DNA from: JASJBU01 sp039714735
GTDB taxonomy: Bacteria > Pseudomonadota > Gammaproteobacteria > Chromatiales > Chromatiaceae
Reading direction: 5' to 3'
Length of the DNA: 64,000 nucleotides
NCBI GenBank assembly: GCA_039714735.1
Contig: JBDLIT010000004.1
Span: forward strand, 1 to 64,000
The position numbers and the translations under genes are program-made. Under the pieces are notes generated by a model. That model searched no databases. It saw only the letters and a list, made by a program, of their open reading frames with translations, and was not told the DNA's origin. Of the stretch, positions 1 through 8,766 are shown one piece after another. The first letter of the stretch is position 1, and each line of letters starts with the position of its first letter.

Positions 1-1644
1 ATCCAGTCGATGTGTGAAGAGGCTCCAGGCCTGATTCGCACCCTTGAACGCATGGGAGTGACCTTTTCCCGTACCTCAGAAGGTTTGATGGAGCTCCGAT
101 TGTTTGGCGGGGTAAAGAACAAACGAGCCTGTTTTGCCGGTGCGAGTACCGGCCAGCAGTTGATGTATGGCGTGGATGAGCAGGTGCGCCGCTATGAAAC
201 CCTGGGAAAAGTGACAAAACATGAATGGTGGGAGTTTCTCTCACTCGTATTCGATAAGGATGAAAGTTGTAAGGGTATAGTCGCATTCGATCTACGCAGC
301 CTCGAGGTGAAGGGTTTTCGCGCAGATGCTGTAGTGATCGCAACCGGCGGTATGGGGCAGGTCTATGGACACCGCACCACAAATTCGACCAGCTCAACCG
401 GCTCTGCCGCATCGCGTTGCTATAGACAAGGCGCAAAGTTTGCCAATACTGAATTTTTTCAGTTCCATCCAACCGCCATGCTGGGTGATGATAAGACCCG
501 TCTCATGAGTGAGGCAGCCAGGGGAGAAGGTGGACGTATCTGGGTGCCGAGAACTCCAGGTGACACCCGGGACCCGCTCTCGATCGCTGAAAACGAGCGC
601 TTCTACTTTCTTGAAGAGTGGTACCCAACTTACGGTAACACTGTGCCACGTGATGTTGCATCCCGTGCGATCTGGAAAGTGGTGAGAGAGTTGGGACAGG
701 GCATTGGCGGTTTGGACAAAGTCTATCTCGACCTGACTCAATTGGATAAAAAATATGTTGCTACTCGATTGGGTGCGATACTGGATATCTACCGTAAGTT
801 TAAAGGCACTGATCCACTGCAACGCCCCATGGAGATCTTTCCGTCCGCCCACTATGCCATGGGTGGATTGTGGGTTGATTATGAGAAGGAACCAGTGACC
901 GGTGGACTCAAGTACGACAGTCCAAGGAATCATGCCACCAATATTCCTGGGCTCTATGCCTGTGGCGAATGTGATTATGGTTATCATGGCGCCAACCGGT
1001 TGGGTGCAAATTCACTCCTTTCCGCGTCGTTCAGCGGCCGGGTTGCAGGAGAATCGGTGGTGGCTTATCTGCAGGGACTCGAGTCATGTTGCGAAGAGAT
1101 ATCTCCAGCAGTCTATGAGAAAGAAGCCGCTAGAGAGCGTGCACAGAATGACAGATTGCTGAAGACCAATGGCAAAGAGAGTCCATATCGTCTGCATGAA
1201 GAGTTAGGGGAGCTCATGACCAGCAAAGTGGGTGTGGTTCGAGATAACGCCACTTTAGAAACTGCCCATCAGCAATTACTGGAATTGGCAGAGCGCTCCG
1301 CTTCAATCGGACTTGGTGATAGCAATCGTTGGAGTAATCAAGCCCTATCATATACACGTCAGGTGCAGGATATGATACGTCTGGGTGATGTCATTACCCT
1401 GAGTGCACTTGCCCGGAACGAATGTCGCGGCGCCCATCATAAGCCAGCCTATGATCTAGCTATTCCTGAAGGAAAGTTTCCCGGCGATCCTGAATTCGAG
1501 AGCTATCTAAAGCAATGGAAGGCCAATAATGAGCAATGGTTGAAAACCACCATCGCTGAACAGTCTAAGGATGGGCCTGTGATCTCCTATGAATCGGTGG
1601 ATACCTCGATAGTGCCACCTGAACATCCGAGAGACTATCGCTGA
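1..1644 (+). CDS. sdhA: Succinate dehydrogenase / fumarate reductase flavoprotein subunit (5'-truncated by window edge)
   Basis: FAD-binding catalytic subunit of complex II, which interconverts succinate and fumarate at the inner membrane. The reading frame is open to base 1, so the N-terminal FAD dinucleotide-fold segment lies outside the window; an ATG at 10 is internal. Visible family signatures are FFQFHPTAM, SEAARGEGG, RDVASRAIW, HYAMGGLWVDY, the segment GANRLGANSLL and, near the C-terminus, ECRGAHHK with the catalytic-site Arg/His set. The visible 547 residues plus the missing N-terminus fit the Bacillus-like SdhA class better than the E. coli one (my inference from motif style). The stop overlaps the start of the next gene (TGATG), so the two are translationally coupled, as expected for an sdhCAB order. 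Confidence 0.93.
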   Translation: MQSMCEEAPGLIRTLERMGVTFSRTSEGLMELRLFGGVKNKRACFAGASTGQQLMYGVDEQVRRYETLGKVTKHEWWEFLSLVFDKDESCKGIVAFDLRSLEVKGFRADAVVIATGGMGQVYGHRTTNSTSSTGSAASRCYRQGAKFANTEFFQFHPTAMLGDDKTRLMSEAARGEGGRIWVPRTPGDTRDPLSIAENERFYFLEEWYPTYGNTVPRDVASRAIWKVVRELGQGIGGLDKVYLDLTQLDKKYVATRLGAILDIYRKFKGTDPLQRPMEIFPSAHYAMGGLWVDYEKEPVTGGLKYDSPRNHATNIPGLYACGECDYGYHGANRLGANSLLSASFSGRVAGESVVAYLQGLESCCEEISPAVYEKEAARERAQNDRLLKTNGKESPYRLHEELGELMTSKVGVVRDNATLETAHQQLLELAERSASIGLGDSNRWSNQALSYTRQVQDMIRLGDVITLSALARNECRGAHHKPAYDLAIPEGKFPGDPEFESYLKQWKANNEQWLKTTIAEQSKDGPVISYESVDTSIVPPEHPRDYR

Positions 1645-2390
1645 TGACTGATTCAATCCTTTTTCGCATTCTCAGGCAGGATCGCCCGGATACCCCAGCC
1701 TATTGGCAGGAGTTTAGTATTCCCCATAGACCGGGATACAACGTGGTTTCAGCCTTGATGGTCATCCGGGATAATCCTGTGACTACGAGGGGTGAGAGGG
1801 TTGACCCCATAGTCTGGGAATACAACTGTATGGAGGAAGTCTGTGGCGCATGTTCCATGCTCATCAATGGACGTCCCCGCCAGGCCTGCTCCACCTTGAT
1901 AGATGATCTTGAGCAGCCCATCGTACTGCAGCCACTCAGTAAATTTCCAGTCGTCCGGGACCTGCTGATTGATCGCACCAGTCTCTTTGATGGGCTGAAG
2001 CGCACCAAGGCCTGGATTGGAATTGATGGCGCATGGGATGTGCATGAACGCGCACCCCGACTATCACCCAGGGAATGGGATGACAACTATCTCTTCAGTC
2101 GTTGCATGAGCTGTGGTTGCTGCATGCAGGCCTGCCCCCAATTTGGGCCGGATGAAGACTTCCTGGGCCCGGCGGTTTTCGGTCAGGTGCGGCTCATGAA
2201 TAACCATCCAACCGGCCGCTATGACAAAGAGGAAAGACTGCACGCCATTATGGGTGAAGGGGGGCTGAGCGACTGTGGTAATTCCCAAAACTGTGTGCGA
2301 GTTTGTCCTAAGGAGATTCCACTCACGACTGCGATAGGTGAATTGGGCAGACAAGTCAGCAGGCAGCTTTTGAAAGATATCCTGGGTTAA
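1644..2390 (+). CDS. sdhB: Succinate dehydrogenase / fumarate reductase iron-sulfur subunit
   Basis: Electron-transfer subunit of complex II, passing electrons between the flavoprotein and the membrane anchor. Of 248 residues, the N-terminal ferredoxin-like domain carries the [2Fe-2S] ligands Cys62, Cys67, Cys70 and Cys82. The C-terminal domain carries two Cys clusters (Cys154, Cys157, Cys160, Cys164 and Cys211, Cys217, Cys221) for the [4Fe-4S] and [3Fe-4S] centres. The ATG shares one base with the sdhA stop. No membrane anchor gene follows; if the operon is sdhCAB the anchor lies upstream of the window. SdhB is certain as a family; succinate dehydrogenase versus fumarate reductase direction cannot be decided from sequence alone. 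Confidence 0.94.
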   Translation: MTDSILFRILRQDRPDTPAYWQEFSIPHRPGYNVVSALMVIRDNPVTTRGERVDPIVWEYNCMEEVCGACSMLINGRPRQACSTLIDDLEQPIVLQPLSKFPVVRDLLIDRTSLFDGLKRTKAWIGIDGAWDVHERAPRLSPREWDDNYLFSRCMSCGCCMQACPQFGPDEDFLGPAVFGQVRLMNNHPTGRYDKEERLHAIMGEGGLSDCGNSQNCVRVCPKEIPLTTAIGELGRQVSRQLLKDILG

Positions 2391-2618
2391 TGCACCATTG
2401 ATTCCACTTTTATACAGCCAGGTATAGCAATTCTGCTCGATAATTATTAACCTAGTAGACTAGTCGGGATTTACCGATATAAACTATTAACCGAACACCT
2501 GAATTTCAGACAGAAAAGCCAGCATTAAATGTCAGGTTCGTATGATCTTCTATTCAGGGTAATATCGACTCGCTACGCCAATACGGTCCAACACCACTAA
2601 AATAAGGAGCATCTTTAA

Positions 2619-3116
2619 ATGGCTGAAATCACTCTTGAGGGCAACCCAATTCATACCAATGGCGACCTACCCGCTGTGGGTTCCCTGGCGCCTGACTTTA
2701 ACTTGGTGGCCGCTGATCTTTCAGACGTGACATTGGATAGTTATTCAGGAAAGAAAAAACTGCTGAACATAGTCCCCAGCCTTGATACCGGTGTATGTGC
2801 AACCTCGACCACTAAATTCAATGAGGCTATTCAGTCCAAAGAGAACGCAGTTGCCCTTGTCATCTCTGCCGATCTACCCTTCGCTCAAGACCGTTTTTGT
2901 AATGCTGAGGGCGTGAAAAATGTCGTTTCACTCTCTATGATGAGAAACCGCAACTTCGCTAAGGATTATGGCGTACTGATTACCGACGGTCCACTGGCGG
3001 GAATCTGCGGTCGTGCGGTAGTTGTGTTGGATGAAAATAATAAGGTTATCTATACGCAGTTGGTGCCGGAAATCGTCCAAGAACCTGATTATGATGCAGC
3101 ATTAGCTTCTCTCTGA
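2619..3116 (+). CDS. tpx: Thiol peroxidase (Tpx, atypical 2-Cys peroxiredoxin)
   Basis: Reduces hydrogen and alkyl peroxides with electrons from thioredoxin. The 165-residue protein matches Tpx family length and carries the peroxidatic motif PSLDTGVC with Cys60 and a resolving Cys94 in DRFCNAEG, corresponding to E. coli Cys61 and Cys95. No signal peptide is apparent, although Tpx is sometimes reported as periplasmic. A clear ribosome-binding site (AAGGAG) lies about 8 bases before the ATG. The gene stands alone, 228 bp after sdhB, and is followed by a hairpin at 3153-3182, so it is probably monocistronic. Confidence 0.96.
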   Translation: MAEITLEGNPIHTNGDLPAVGSLAPDFNLVAADLSDVTLDSYSGKKKLLNIVPSLDTGVCATSTTKFNEAIQSKENAVALVISADLPFAQDRFCNAEGVKNVVSLSMMRNRNFAKDYGVLITDGPLAGICGRAVVVLDENNKVIYTQLVPEIVQEPDYDAALASL

Positions 3117-3152
3117 TTCACACACCCTGTGCATCGATTTTCAATCGCCACT

Positions 3153-3182
3153 CCCTGTAGAACAATCTTTGGTTCTGCAGGG
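3153..3182 (+). terminator. Hairpin downstream of tpx
   Basis: CCCTGTAGAAC and GTTCTGCAGGG form an 11-bp stem with one G-U pair and an 8-base loop, 36 bases after the tpx stop. There is no T-tract after it, so termination is plausible but not certain. Confidence 0.45.
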
Positions 3183-3207
3183 TGTAGAACATGCCCCATC
3201 TTTCTGA

Positions 3208-3606
3208 ATGTTGAATAAACCATTCTATAGCGGGGTCGGCGGAGCTGTCAGCGGTGTCCTTGGTGGGCTGTTCGGTTCTACTGGCCGGTCTGTCGGCAGA
3301 CTGGCGGGGGGACTCAAGTCCAACGAAGCGGCTACCACCCTCCTACTGATCGAAAACCGTTCAGGAGTACAGGTCTCGGCAGCTGTGGGCAGCGCGAAAA
3401 ACTTTGATTTCAAATTATTTGGTAGTTCTTGGGGCGGCGGAGCATACGGAAGTGCGGGTGGTTTTACCAAAACTCCAGAAGGAAAGGTCATCACTGCGGC
3501 CTTTGCTGATTCCTACAACCAGATGGTCAAGGCACTGAGAAATTACAAAGCTCAGACCGTGAAGGGAGGGTTAGGTAAAGGTGGTCAGCTTAAAGTAGGC
3601 GACTGA
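3208..3606 (+). CDS. Short Gly-rich hypothetical, possible C-terminal remnant of a CsgG-like or SH3-type secreted protein
   Basis: A 132-residue ORF with a Gly-rich start (GVGGAVSGVLGGLFG) and a second half containing TTLLLIENRSGVQV and TPEGKVITAAFADSYNQMV. From memory, the second half resembles the end of curli-secretion-like (CsgG/HfaB) or peptidoglycan-binding SH3 proteins in proteobacteria; this is weak recognition, not a search result. The codon immediately before the ATG is a stop (TGA) and there is no ribosome-binding site. The protein lacks a signal peptide although its relatives are exported. I therefore suspect a 3' gene fragment rather than a working gene. A hairpin (3620-3653) follows. 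Confidence 0.45.
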   Translation: MLNKPFYSGVGGAVSGVLGGLFGSTGRSVGRLAGGLKSNEAATTLLLIENRSGVQVSAAVGSAKNFDFKLFGSSWGGGAYGSAGGFTKTPEGKVITAAFADSYNQMVKALRNYKAQTVKGGLGKGGQLKVGD

Positions 3607-3619
3607 TCGAAAATTGGTC

Positions 3620-3653
3620 TGCCCGTCTTGCATGCACGATTGTAAGACAGGCG
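3620..3653. terminator. Hairpin between convergent genes
   Basis: TGCCCGTCTTGCA pairs with TGTAAGACAGGCG allowing G-U pairs, around an 8-base loop, between the convergent ORF ending at 3606 and the gene ending at 3711. It could serve either strand. No long T-tract is present. Confidence 0.35.
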
Positions 3654-3710
3654 AACCTATCCTGCCCGCTATCCTGAGCCTTTCGGAAACTGAGGGAAAT
3701 TGCCACACCC

Positions 3711-5219
3711 TCAAGACCAGAAACCATTCAGGGTTTTTGGTGGAGAGGCGATAGATCGAAATTGCAGCAGCCGTGCGGAGTTGCGATTTTTATAACTGAG
3801 AAATGGCATAATGCCTCTATTCAAGATGGCGTCACCAGTCGCTTCAGACAACCAGGTTTCTGCGCAGGGTATCAACTTCTGCTCCTGGTCAACCTCGAAA
3901 ACAAATGCAGGAAGATCCTCAAGATCAAGCATATCTCCCGGTTGCATTGAGTCTCCATTTTTCATAAAGGCTATGGCCAATAACATAGCGCATGCATAAG
4001 CGGAGCTGCCCCAGAGAAAATGTTCATGATCCCCGGGCGACACCGGTATTTCCTCGAACTCAAAGCTGTCTATTTCATCCCTGTTGGGGCCATAGGGTAA
4101 GCGAAGCAGGATGCGGGGCAATACCAACCCAATCCATGAAGCCTCTGAACTCATTCTGAGTGTCTGCCAACGCTCTTCTTTTTCTGCGTCAAGTGGACGC
4201 CACGCTTGCAGCCTGGAAACCTCTGTCAACGAAGTACATCCAAGTATTTCATAAGATGCTGATGCTAGAAATGGTCCCCCTACTTCAGCCGCCATGCTGC
4301 CAAGTGTTGCCAGAACACTGAGTTCTTCTTCACTTAATCCAAAATTGAAATCACACGCAATGGCTGACCAAGGTTTTCCTCCTGGCGTCTCGATACTCTG
4401 ATCGATCAACACTTGATAGATTTCTGATTCGTGGAGGGTATTCCTTGCCTCCTTGATATCTACCATCAATTCCTGCTTGGTAACATCCAGCAGGTAAAGC
4501 TCAAGACCTTCACTTGTCTCAAGACTGGTAACCAACCGATACAGTGAGCGCCAGACCGCCTCCAGCGCCTGAAATTCCGGATTGTGTAGTAGATGCCGCA
4601 TCTCCGTACTGATTGCCTTATCCACTGAATCCACATACATCTGTTGTAAAGGATCAGCGCTTGGGACGATATGCGGTTGTACAATGGCTCGAATCAGTTG
4701 TTCCGCTCCTGTTTCACCAGCGGTATGCTGCATGTCTGCTTGAACCGATTTTTTACCCAGCAAACGCTCAAACATATTTTCGTCAGTTTCATTGTTATCC
4801 GTGGGATATGTATCAGTATCAGGAGTTGTGATTTCCCCCTGTAATAACGCAGCTGCCTGAGGAAAAGTATTTTGGCTCAGTAACTTATTGCGTAATTCTC
4901 GAAGGTTTCGAAAGAGATTCAGCCGCTTGAAAAGAGCATCGGGATGAAAATCGTCGAGTTCATTGAAGTCCAGTTCAATTTGAGAACCCGCCTGATCTCC
5001 TATCTGAAGTGAGAGATGCGGAGAGAATCTGGATATCAACTCATCAAAATTATCCACATCGACAGAGTAAATTTTCCGTGAAGCCAAGGTCGAGGAGCGT
5101 GTAGATGTACCCCCACTAAAATTTCCCATGAGTAAAATACGCATGGGTTCTCCCCTCCTTTTACCGGTAGTGATTCGGCTGTCATTAAAACTCATATCGA
5201 AGGCAATTCTACCTGGCAT
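3711..5219 (-). CDS. Single-chain TssB-TssC-like T6SS sheath-domain protein
   Basis: This 502-residue protein joins homologues of both T6SS sheath subunits. Residues about 1-130 are TssB/VipA-like: EPMRILLMGNFSG, then VDVDNFDE, which matches VDVDNFDD-type sequence in the true TssB at 6629, then ELDFNELDDFHPDALF. A linker of about 50 polar residues follows. Residues about 180-500 are TssC/VipB-like: LLHNPEFQALEAVWRSL aligns with LHNEDFQKLEGAWRGL of the true TssC, then PRILLRLPYG and the late GIMPFLSYKN. The separate tssB and tssC genes lie just across a divergent 314-bp intergenic region, so this is an extra paralogue, not the main sheath. A role as specialised sheath end-piece or baseplate-linked component is inference. 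Reading frame and domain spacing are intact, so it is not a decayed fusion. Confidence 0.82.
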   Translation of the reverse strand: MPGRIAFDMSFNDSRITTGKRRGEPMRILLMGNFSGGTSTRSSTLASRKIYSVDVDNFDELISRFSPHLSLQIGDQAGSQIELDFNELDDFHPDALFKRLNLFRNLRELRNKLLSQNTFPQAAALLQGEITTPDTDTYPTDNNETDENMFERLLGKKSVQADMQHTAGETGAEQLIRAIVQPHIVPSADPLQQMYVDSVDKAISTEMRHLLHNPEFQALEAVWRSLYRLVTSLETSEGLELYLLDVTKQELMVDIKEARNTLHESEIYQVLIDQSIETPGGKPWSAIACDFNFGLSEEELSVLATLGSMAAEVGGPFLASASYEILGCTSLTEVSRLQAWRPLDAEKEERWQTLRMSSEASWIGLVLPRILLRLPYGPNRDEIDSFEFEEIPVSPGDHEHFLWGSSAYACAMLLAIAFMKNGDSMQPGDMLDLEDLPAFVFEVDQEQKLIPCAETWLSEATGDAILNRGIMPFLSYKNRNSARLLQFRSIASPPKTLNGFWS

Positions 5220-5533
5220 TCAGCTCACCATATTAGTTTGATCCAATAACTATTGTAGCTTTATCGTTCGATTACAACTGGACGTAATCCGGCTCAGAAG
5301 AGCCGAATCTAAATAAATTGGGTATCCAGGATGATTTTGCGTTTATATCTACTAAAATCGTTTATATCTACAAGAATATCGACTACATTTAATGCATGGG
5401 AAGCTGATTGCTAGACCACTGAGAGTGTGCTAAATAGCAATCGTATTCTTAGAATAATCTAATCTATAACAAATTGATTGGCCAGGGATATTCTGTTAGG
5501 GAAACTGATGATAGGCCAATAGGACACCAATAA
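5220..5533. promoter_or_regulatory. Divergent T6SS intergenic region with direct and inverted repeats
   Basis: The 314-bp, AT-rich region separates the sheath-fusion gene (minus) from tssA (plus). It contains a 12-base direct repeat GTTTATATCTAC at 5341-5352 and 5360-5371 (19-base period, about two helical turns) and a small hairpin CGGCTC-AGAA-GAGCCG at 5290-5305. It also has an inverted repeat ATTGGCC (5477-5483) / GGCCAAT (5514-5520) just before tssA. These look like operator sites, but no regulator is encoded next to them. No convincing sigma-54 or sigma-70 promoter could be assigned by eye. Confidence 0.5.
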
Positions 5534-6592
5534 ATGAGTACCATCGATGTAGAATCTTTAATGCAGGCGATATCTGCTGATAGTCCTTGCGGTGAGGATT
5601 TGGAATATGATCCCGCGTTCGGGGAGTTGGAACGTTTAGCCCAGGGCAAGGCGGAACAGCAAATCGGCGACACCATCGTGGAAGCCGAAGAGCCAGACTG
5701 GCGGCAAGTCGGGAAACTCGCTACTACCCTTTTTTCCCGCACCAAGGATATTCGCGTTGTGATCTATCTCATGCGTTCCAGTCTGCATACGCAGGGATTT
5801 ACTGGATTATGTGATGGACTTTTACTGTTAAAAGGCATGCTTACTCAAAATTGGGAATGCCTGTATCCTGAGCTGGATGCTGAGGATAACAACGACCCCA
5901 CCATGCGCATCAATGCACTCGTCTCTCTCTGTGATGATCAGATGTTGTTGAATCCCGTGCGCAAGGCTCCCCTGGTAAGCTCCAGAATGATGGGGCAATT
6001 CAGTCTAAGGGACATCGCGATTGCAACTGGCGAGTTGCAGCCGACTGGCGGCACAGGAAAAACCGAGATAGCAGCTATCGACGCCGCATTCCTGGATGCA
6101 GACCTGGAGGAGTTACAGGCCACTGCAGATGCCGTTTCTGCGTCTATTAATTATTTGTCTACAATAGAGAGCTATGTAACCGAACAGGTTGGGGCATCCG
6201 ATGCAGCCAGTTTCGATGAACTGGGGCAGTTACTAAAAAGCGCTTTACAGGTGCTTCAGGATCACCTGTCCCGACGGGGTGTGAATGAAAATATCGCGGA
6301 TAGTGAAGGGAGCGCGGATCAGAACGGAAGTGGGGTTTCAGCAGCAGCCACTCCTCCTGCATCCCTGAGTGGAGCAATCAATAACCGCGATGACGTGATA
6401 CGCGCATTAGGCAAGATTCAGGATTACTACACACGCCATGAGCCCGCAAGCCCTGTACCAATGCTGATGGAACGGGCAAAACAACTGGTAGCCATGGACT
6501 TCATGCAAATCATCAAAAATATTGCACCGGATGGCTTATCTCAGGTGGAAATAATACGGGGGCCGGAAATCAGTCAAGAAGATGACTATTAA
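5534..6592 (+). CDS. tssA: T6SS protein TssA (ImpA family)
   Basis: TssA organises baseplate and sheath polymerisation in the cytoplasm. The N-terminal ImpA_N domain (about residues 1-150) is recognisable from SPCGEDLEYDPAFGELE, the acidic EEPDWRQVGKLA and the stretch WECLYPELDAEDNNDPTMR. A low-complexity Ser/Ala/Gly linker (about 255-275) leads to a C-terminal segment with RDDVIRALGKIQDYYTRHEP, SPVPMLMERAKQL and a final VEIIRG, typical of the short TssA class. First gene of the plus-strand T6SS operon; 36 bp separate it from tssB. Its ATG has only a weak ribosome-binding site (AGGAC). Confidence 0.92.
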   Translation: MSTIDVESLMQAISADSPCGEDLEYDPAFGELERLAQGKAEQQIGDTIVEAEEPDWRQVGKLATTLFSRTKDIRVVIYLMRSSLHTQGFTGLCDGLLLLKGMLTQNWECLYPELDAEDNNDPTMRINALVSLCDDQMLLNPVRKAPLVSSRMMGQFSLRDIAIATGELQPTGGTGKTEIAAIDAAFLDADLEELQATADAVSASINYLSTIESYVTEQVGASDAASFDELGQLLKSALQVLQDHLSRRGVNENIADSEGSADQNGSGVSAAATPPASLSGAINNRDDVIRALGKIQDYYTRHEPASPVPMLMERAKQLVAMDFMQIIKNIAPDGLSQVEIIRGPEISQEDDY

Positions 6593-6628
6593 GATCATTA
6601 GTTTTTCAAAATCATCAGGAGGTGGCCA

Positions 6629-7153
6629 GTGGCCCAGAGCAGTCAGAAATTTATAGCCAGAAACAGGGCGCCACGCGTTCAGATTGAATACGATGTGGAA
6701 GTCTATGGCGCAGAGAAGAAAGTCCAGCTGCCCTTTGTCATGGGTGTTATGGCGGACCTTTCAGGAAAGCCGGAAGAGGCCCTTCCTGCGGTTTCTGAAC
6801 GTAAGATGCTGGAGATCGATGTGGATAATTTCGATGACCGGCTGAAATCCATGAAGCCGAGAGCCGCATTTCAAGTTCCCAATACCCTGACTGGCGAGGG
6901 CAATCTGAGTGTGGATCTGACATTTGAGAGCCTGGACGATTTCTCGCCGGCTGCAGTGGCAAGGAAGGTGGGTGCATTGAATCAACTGCTCCAAGCACGT
7001 ACTCAACTCTCTAATCTCATGACCTACATGGACGGTAAAGCCGGGGCTGAAGACCTGATCGCCAAGGCGTTGAATGATCCTACCCTGTTGCAATCTCTGG
7101 CCTCTGCGCCTAAGCCGGAAGATTCCGATGATTCCGGCTCCGAGGAGGGTTAA
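6629..7153 (+). CDS. tssB: T6SS contractile sheath small subunit TssB (VipA)
   Basis: TssB pairs with TssC to build the contractile sheath. The 174-residue length is standard. Family signatures include RVQIEYDVE, LPFVMGVMADLSG, ERKMLEIDVDNFDDRL and LTFESLDDFSPAAV. The start codon is GTG at 6629, chosen because a strong AGGAGG at 6617-6622 sits 6 bases upstream and the protein then starts in the usual place. The stop is 3 bases before the tssC start, so the two sheath subunits are translated together. Confidence 0.95.
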   Translation: MAQSSQKFIARNRAPRVQIEYDVEVYGAEKKVQLPFVMGVMADLSGKPEEALPAVSERKMLEIDVDNFDDRLKSMKPRAAFQVPNTLTGEGNLSVDLTFESLDDFSPAAVARKVGALNQLLQARTQLSNLMTYMDGKAGAEDLIAKALNDPTLLQSLASAPKPEDSDDSGSEEG

Positions 7154-7156
7154 GCT

Positions 7157-8653
7157 ATGGCCGAAATGGATACTGAAGCACAAGCACAAGAAGCTGGTGA
7201 AGCGCTTGAAGCCGGTGATTTTGCCTCACTGCTAAACAAAGAGATACGCCCAAAATCAGAGCAAGCCAAAGAAGAAGTGGAACAGGCCGTCCAAACCCTT
7301 GCGGAACAGGCAATTGCCTCCTCAGTAACGGTATCGGCAGATGTTACGGTGACTATCCGCGAGATGATTGCGGAGATCGACAAACGCCTGACAGAGCAGG
7401 TTAATCAGATCCTGCATAACGAAGACTTCCAGAAGCTGGAAGGCGCCTGGCGTGGCCTGCATCACCTGATCAACAATACTGAAACAGATGAGATGCTCAA
7501 GATACGCGTCATGAACATCTCCAAAAAGGATCTGCACAAGACCCTCAAGAAATACAAAGGAACAGCCTGGGATCAGAGCCCCATCTTCAAAAAGTTGTAC
7601 GAAGAAGAGTATGGTCAGTTTGGTGGTGAACCCTATGGCTGTCTTGTAGGCGACTATCACTTTGATCAAAGTGCTCCGGATGTTGAACTACTCGGCGAGA
7701 TGGCCAAGGTATCAGCTGCGGTTCACGCCCCCTTTATTACCGGCGCCAGCCCATCTGTGATGCAGATGGACTCCTGGCAGGAACTCAGCAATCCGCGTGA
7801 CCTGACAAAAATATTTCAGACCCCGGAATACGCGGCATGGAACTCACTGCGGGAATCTGATGATGCAAGATATCTCGGTCTGACAGCGCCACGTTTCCTT
7901 TCGCGTCTTCCCTATGGCGCGAAAACGGACCCGGTTGATGAATTCGATTTCGAGGAAGATACCGGCGATGCCAATCATAGTAGGTACACCTGGGCTAACT
8001 CAGCCTATGCGATGGCCGTCAATATCAATCGTTCGTTCAAGATGTATGGCTGGTGTTCGCGTATCCGGGGAATTGAGTCTGGCGGTGCGGTAGAAGGTCT
8101 GCCTGCACACTCTTTCCCAACTGACGACGGTGGGGTCGATATGAAATGCCCCACAGAGATTGCGATCAGTGATCGGCGTGAAGCAGAACTCGCAAAGAAT
8201 GGTTTCATGCCACTCATACATAAGAAAAACACTGATTTTGCCGCGTTCATCGGTGCGCAATCCCTCCAGAAACCTGCTGAATATGAGGACCCTGACGCCA
8301 CGGCAAATGCCAATCTGGCAGCCCGCCTCCCCTACTTATTTGCCACCTGCCGTTTTGCGCACTATCTGAAATGCATCGTGCGTGACAAGGTCGGCTCCTT
8401 CAAGGAACGGGAGGATATGCAACGTTGGCTGCAGGATTGGATTTTGCAATATGTCGATGGTGATCCGGAGCATTCGTCCGAAACAACCAAGGCAGAACAC
8501 CCTCTAGCAGCAGCGGAAGTCGTCGTGGAGGAAGTTGAAGGCAATCCAGGGTACTACACTTCTAAATTCTTCCTGCGTCCACACTATCAACTGGAAGGCC
8601 TAACGGTTTCTTTGCGGCTTGTGTCCAAGCTGCCCTCCGCCAAGGCAGGTTAA
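7157..8653 (+). CDS. tssC: T6SS contractile sheath large subunit TssC (VipB)
   Basis: Large sheath subunit, 498 residues, the normal length. Clear family blocks are ILHNEDFQKLEGAWRGL, the segment GGEPYGCLVGDYHF, PRFLSRLPYG, the NSAYAMAVNINRSF region, GFMPLIHKKNTDFAAF and the C-terminal YYTSKFFLRPHYQLEGL. It directly follows tssB (3-bp gap) and precedes hcp by 113 bp. Its cognate partner is TssB at 6629; the separate TssB-TssC fusion at 3711 is clearly related but diverged. Confidence 0.97.
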   Translation: MAEMDTEAQAQEAGEALEAGDFASLLNKEIRPKSEQAKEEVEQAVQTLAEQAIASSVTVSADVTVTIREMIAEIDKRLTEQVNQILHNEDFQKLEGAWRGLHHLINNTETDEMLKIRVMNISKKDLHKTLKKYKGTAWDQSPIFKKLYEEEYGQFGGEPYGCLVGDYHFDQSAPDVELLGEMAKVSAAVHAPFITGASPSVMQMDSWQELSNPRDLTKIFQTPEYAAWNSLRESDDARYLGLTAPRFLSRLPYGAKTDPVDEFDFEEDTGDANHSRYTWANSAYAMAVNINRSFKMYGWCSRIRGIESGGAVEGLPAHSFPTDDGGVDMKCPTEIAISDRREAELAKNGFMPLIHKKNTDFAAFIGAQSLQKPAEYEDPDATANANLAARLPYLFATCRFAHYLKCIVRDKVGSFKEREDMQRWLQDWILQYVDGDPEHSSETTKAEHPLAAAEVVVEEVEGNPGYYTSKFFLRPHYQLEGLTVSLRLVSKLPSAKAG

Positions 8654-8766
8654 TTAAATCGCATAACAATAGACAATGTGAATCACTACAGCCAGACACT
8701 AAACTCACTGCTAAGTTTGGCTGATATGAGAGAGATAACCATCTACCACTGAAAAGGAGACAAGTC

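Noticed and set aside
394..987. 197-codon minus-strand frame inside sdhA
   Set aside because: Antisense shadow of a strongly conserved gene; protein shows no domain or signal.
3711..5219. TssB-TssC fusion as a sequencing artefact or frameshift
   Set aside because: Separate complete tssB and tssC exist nearby, the linker is long and polar, and both halves are clearly diverged from them.
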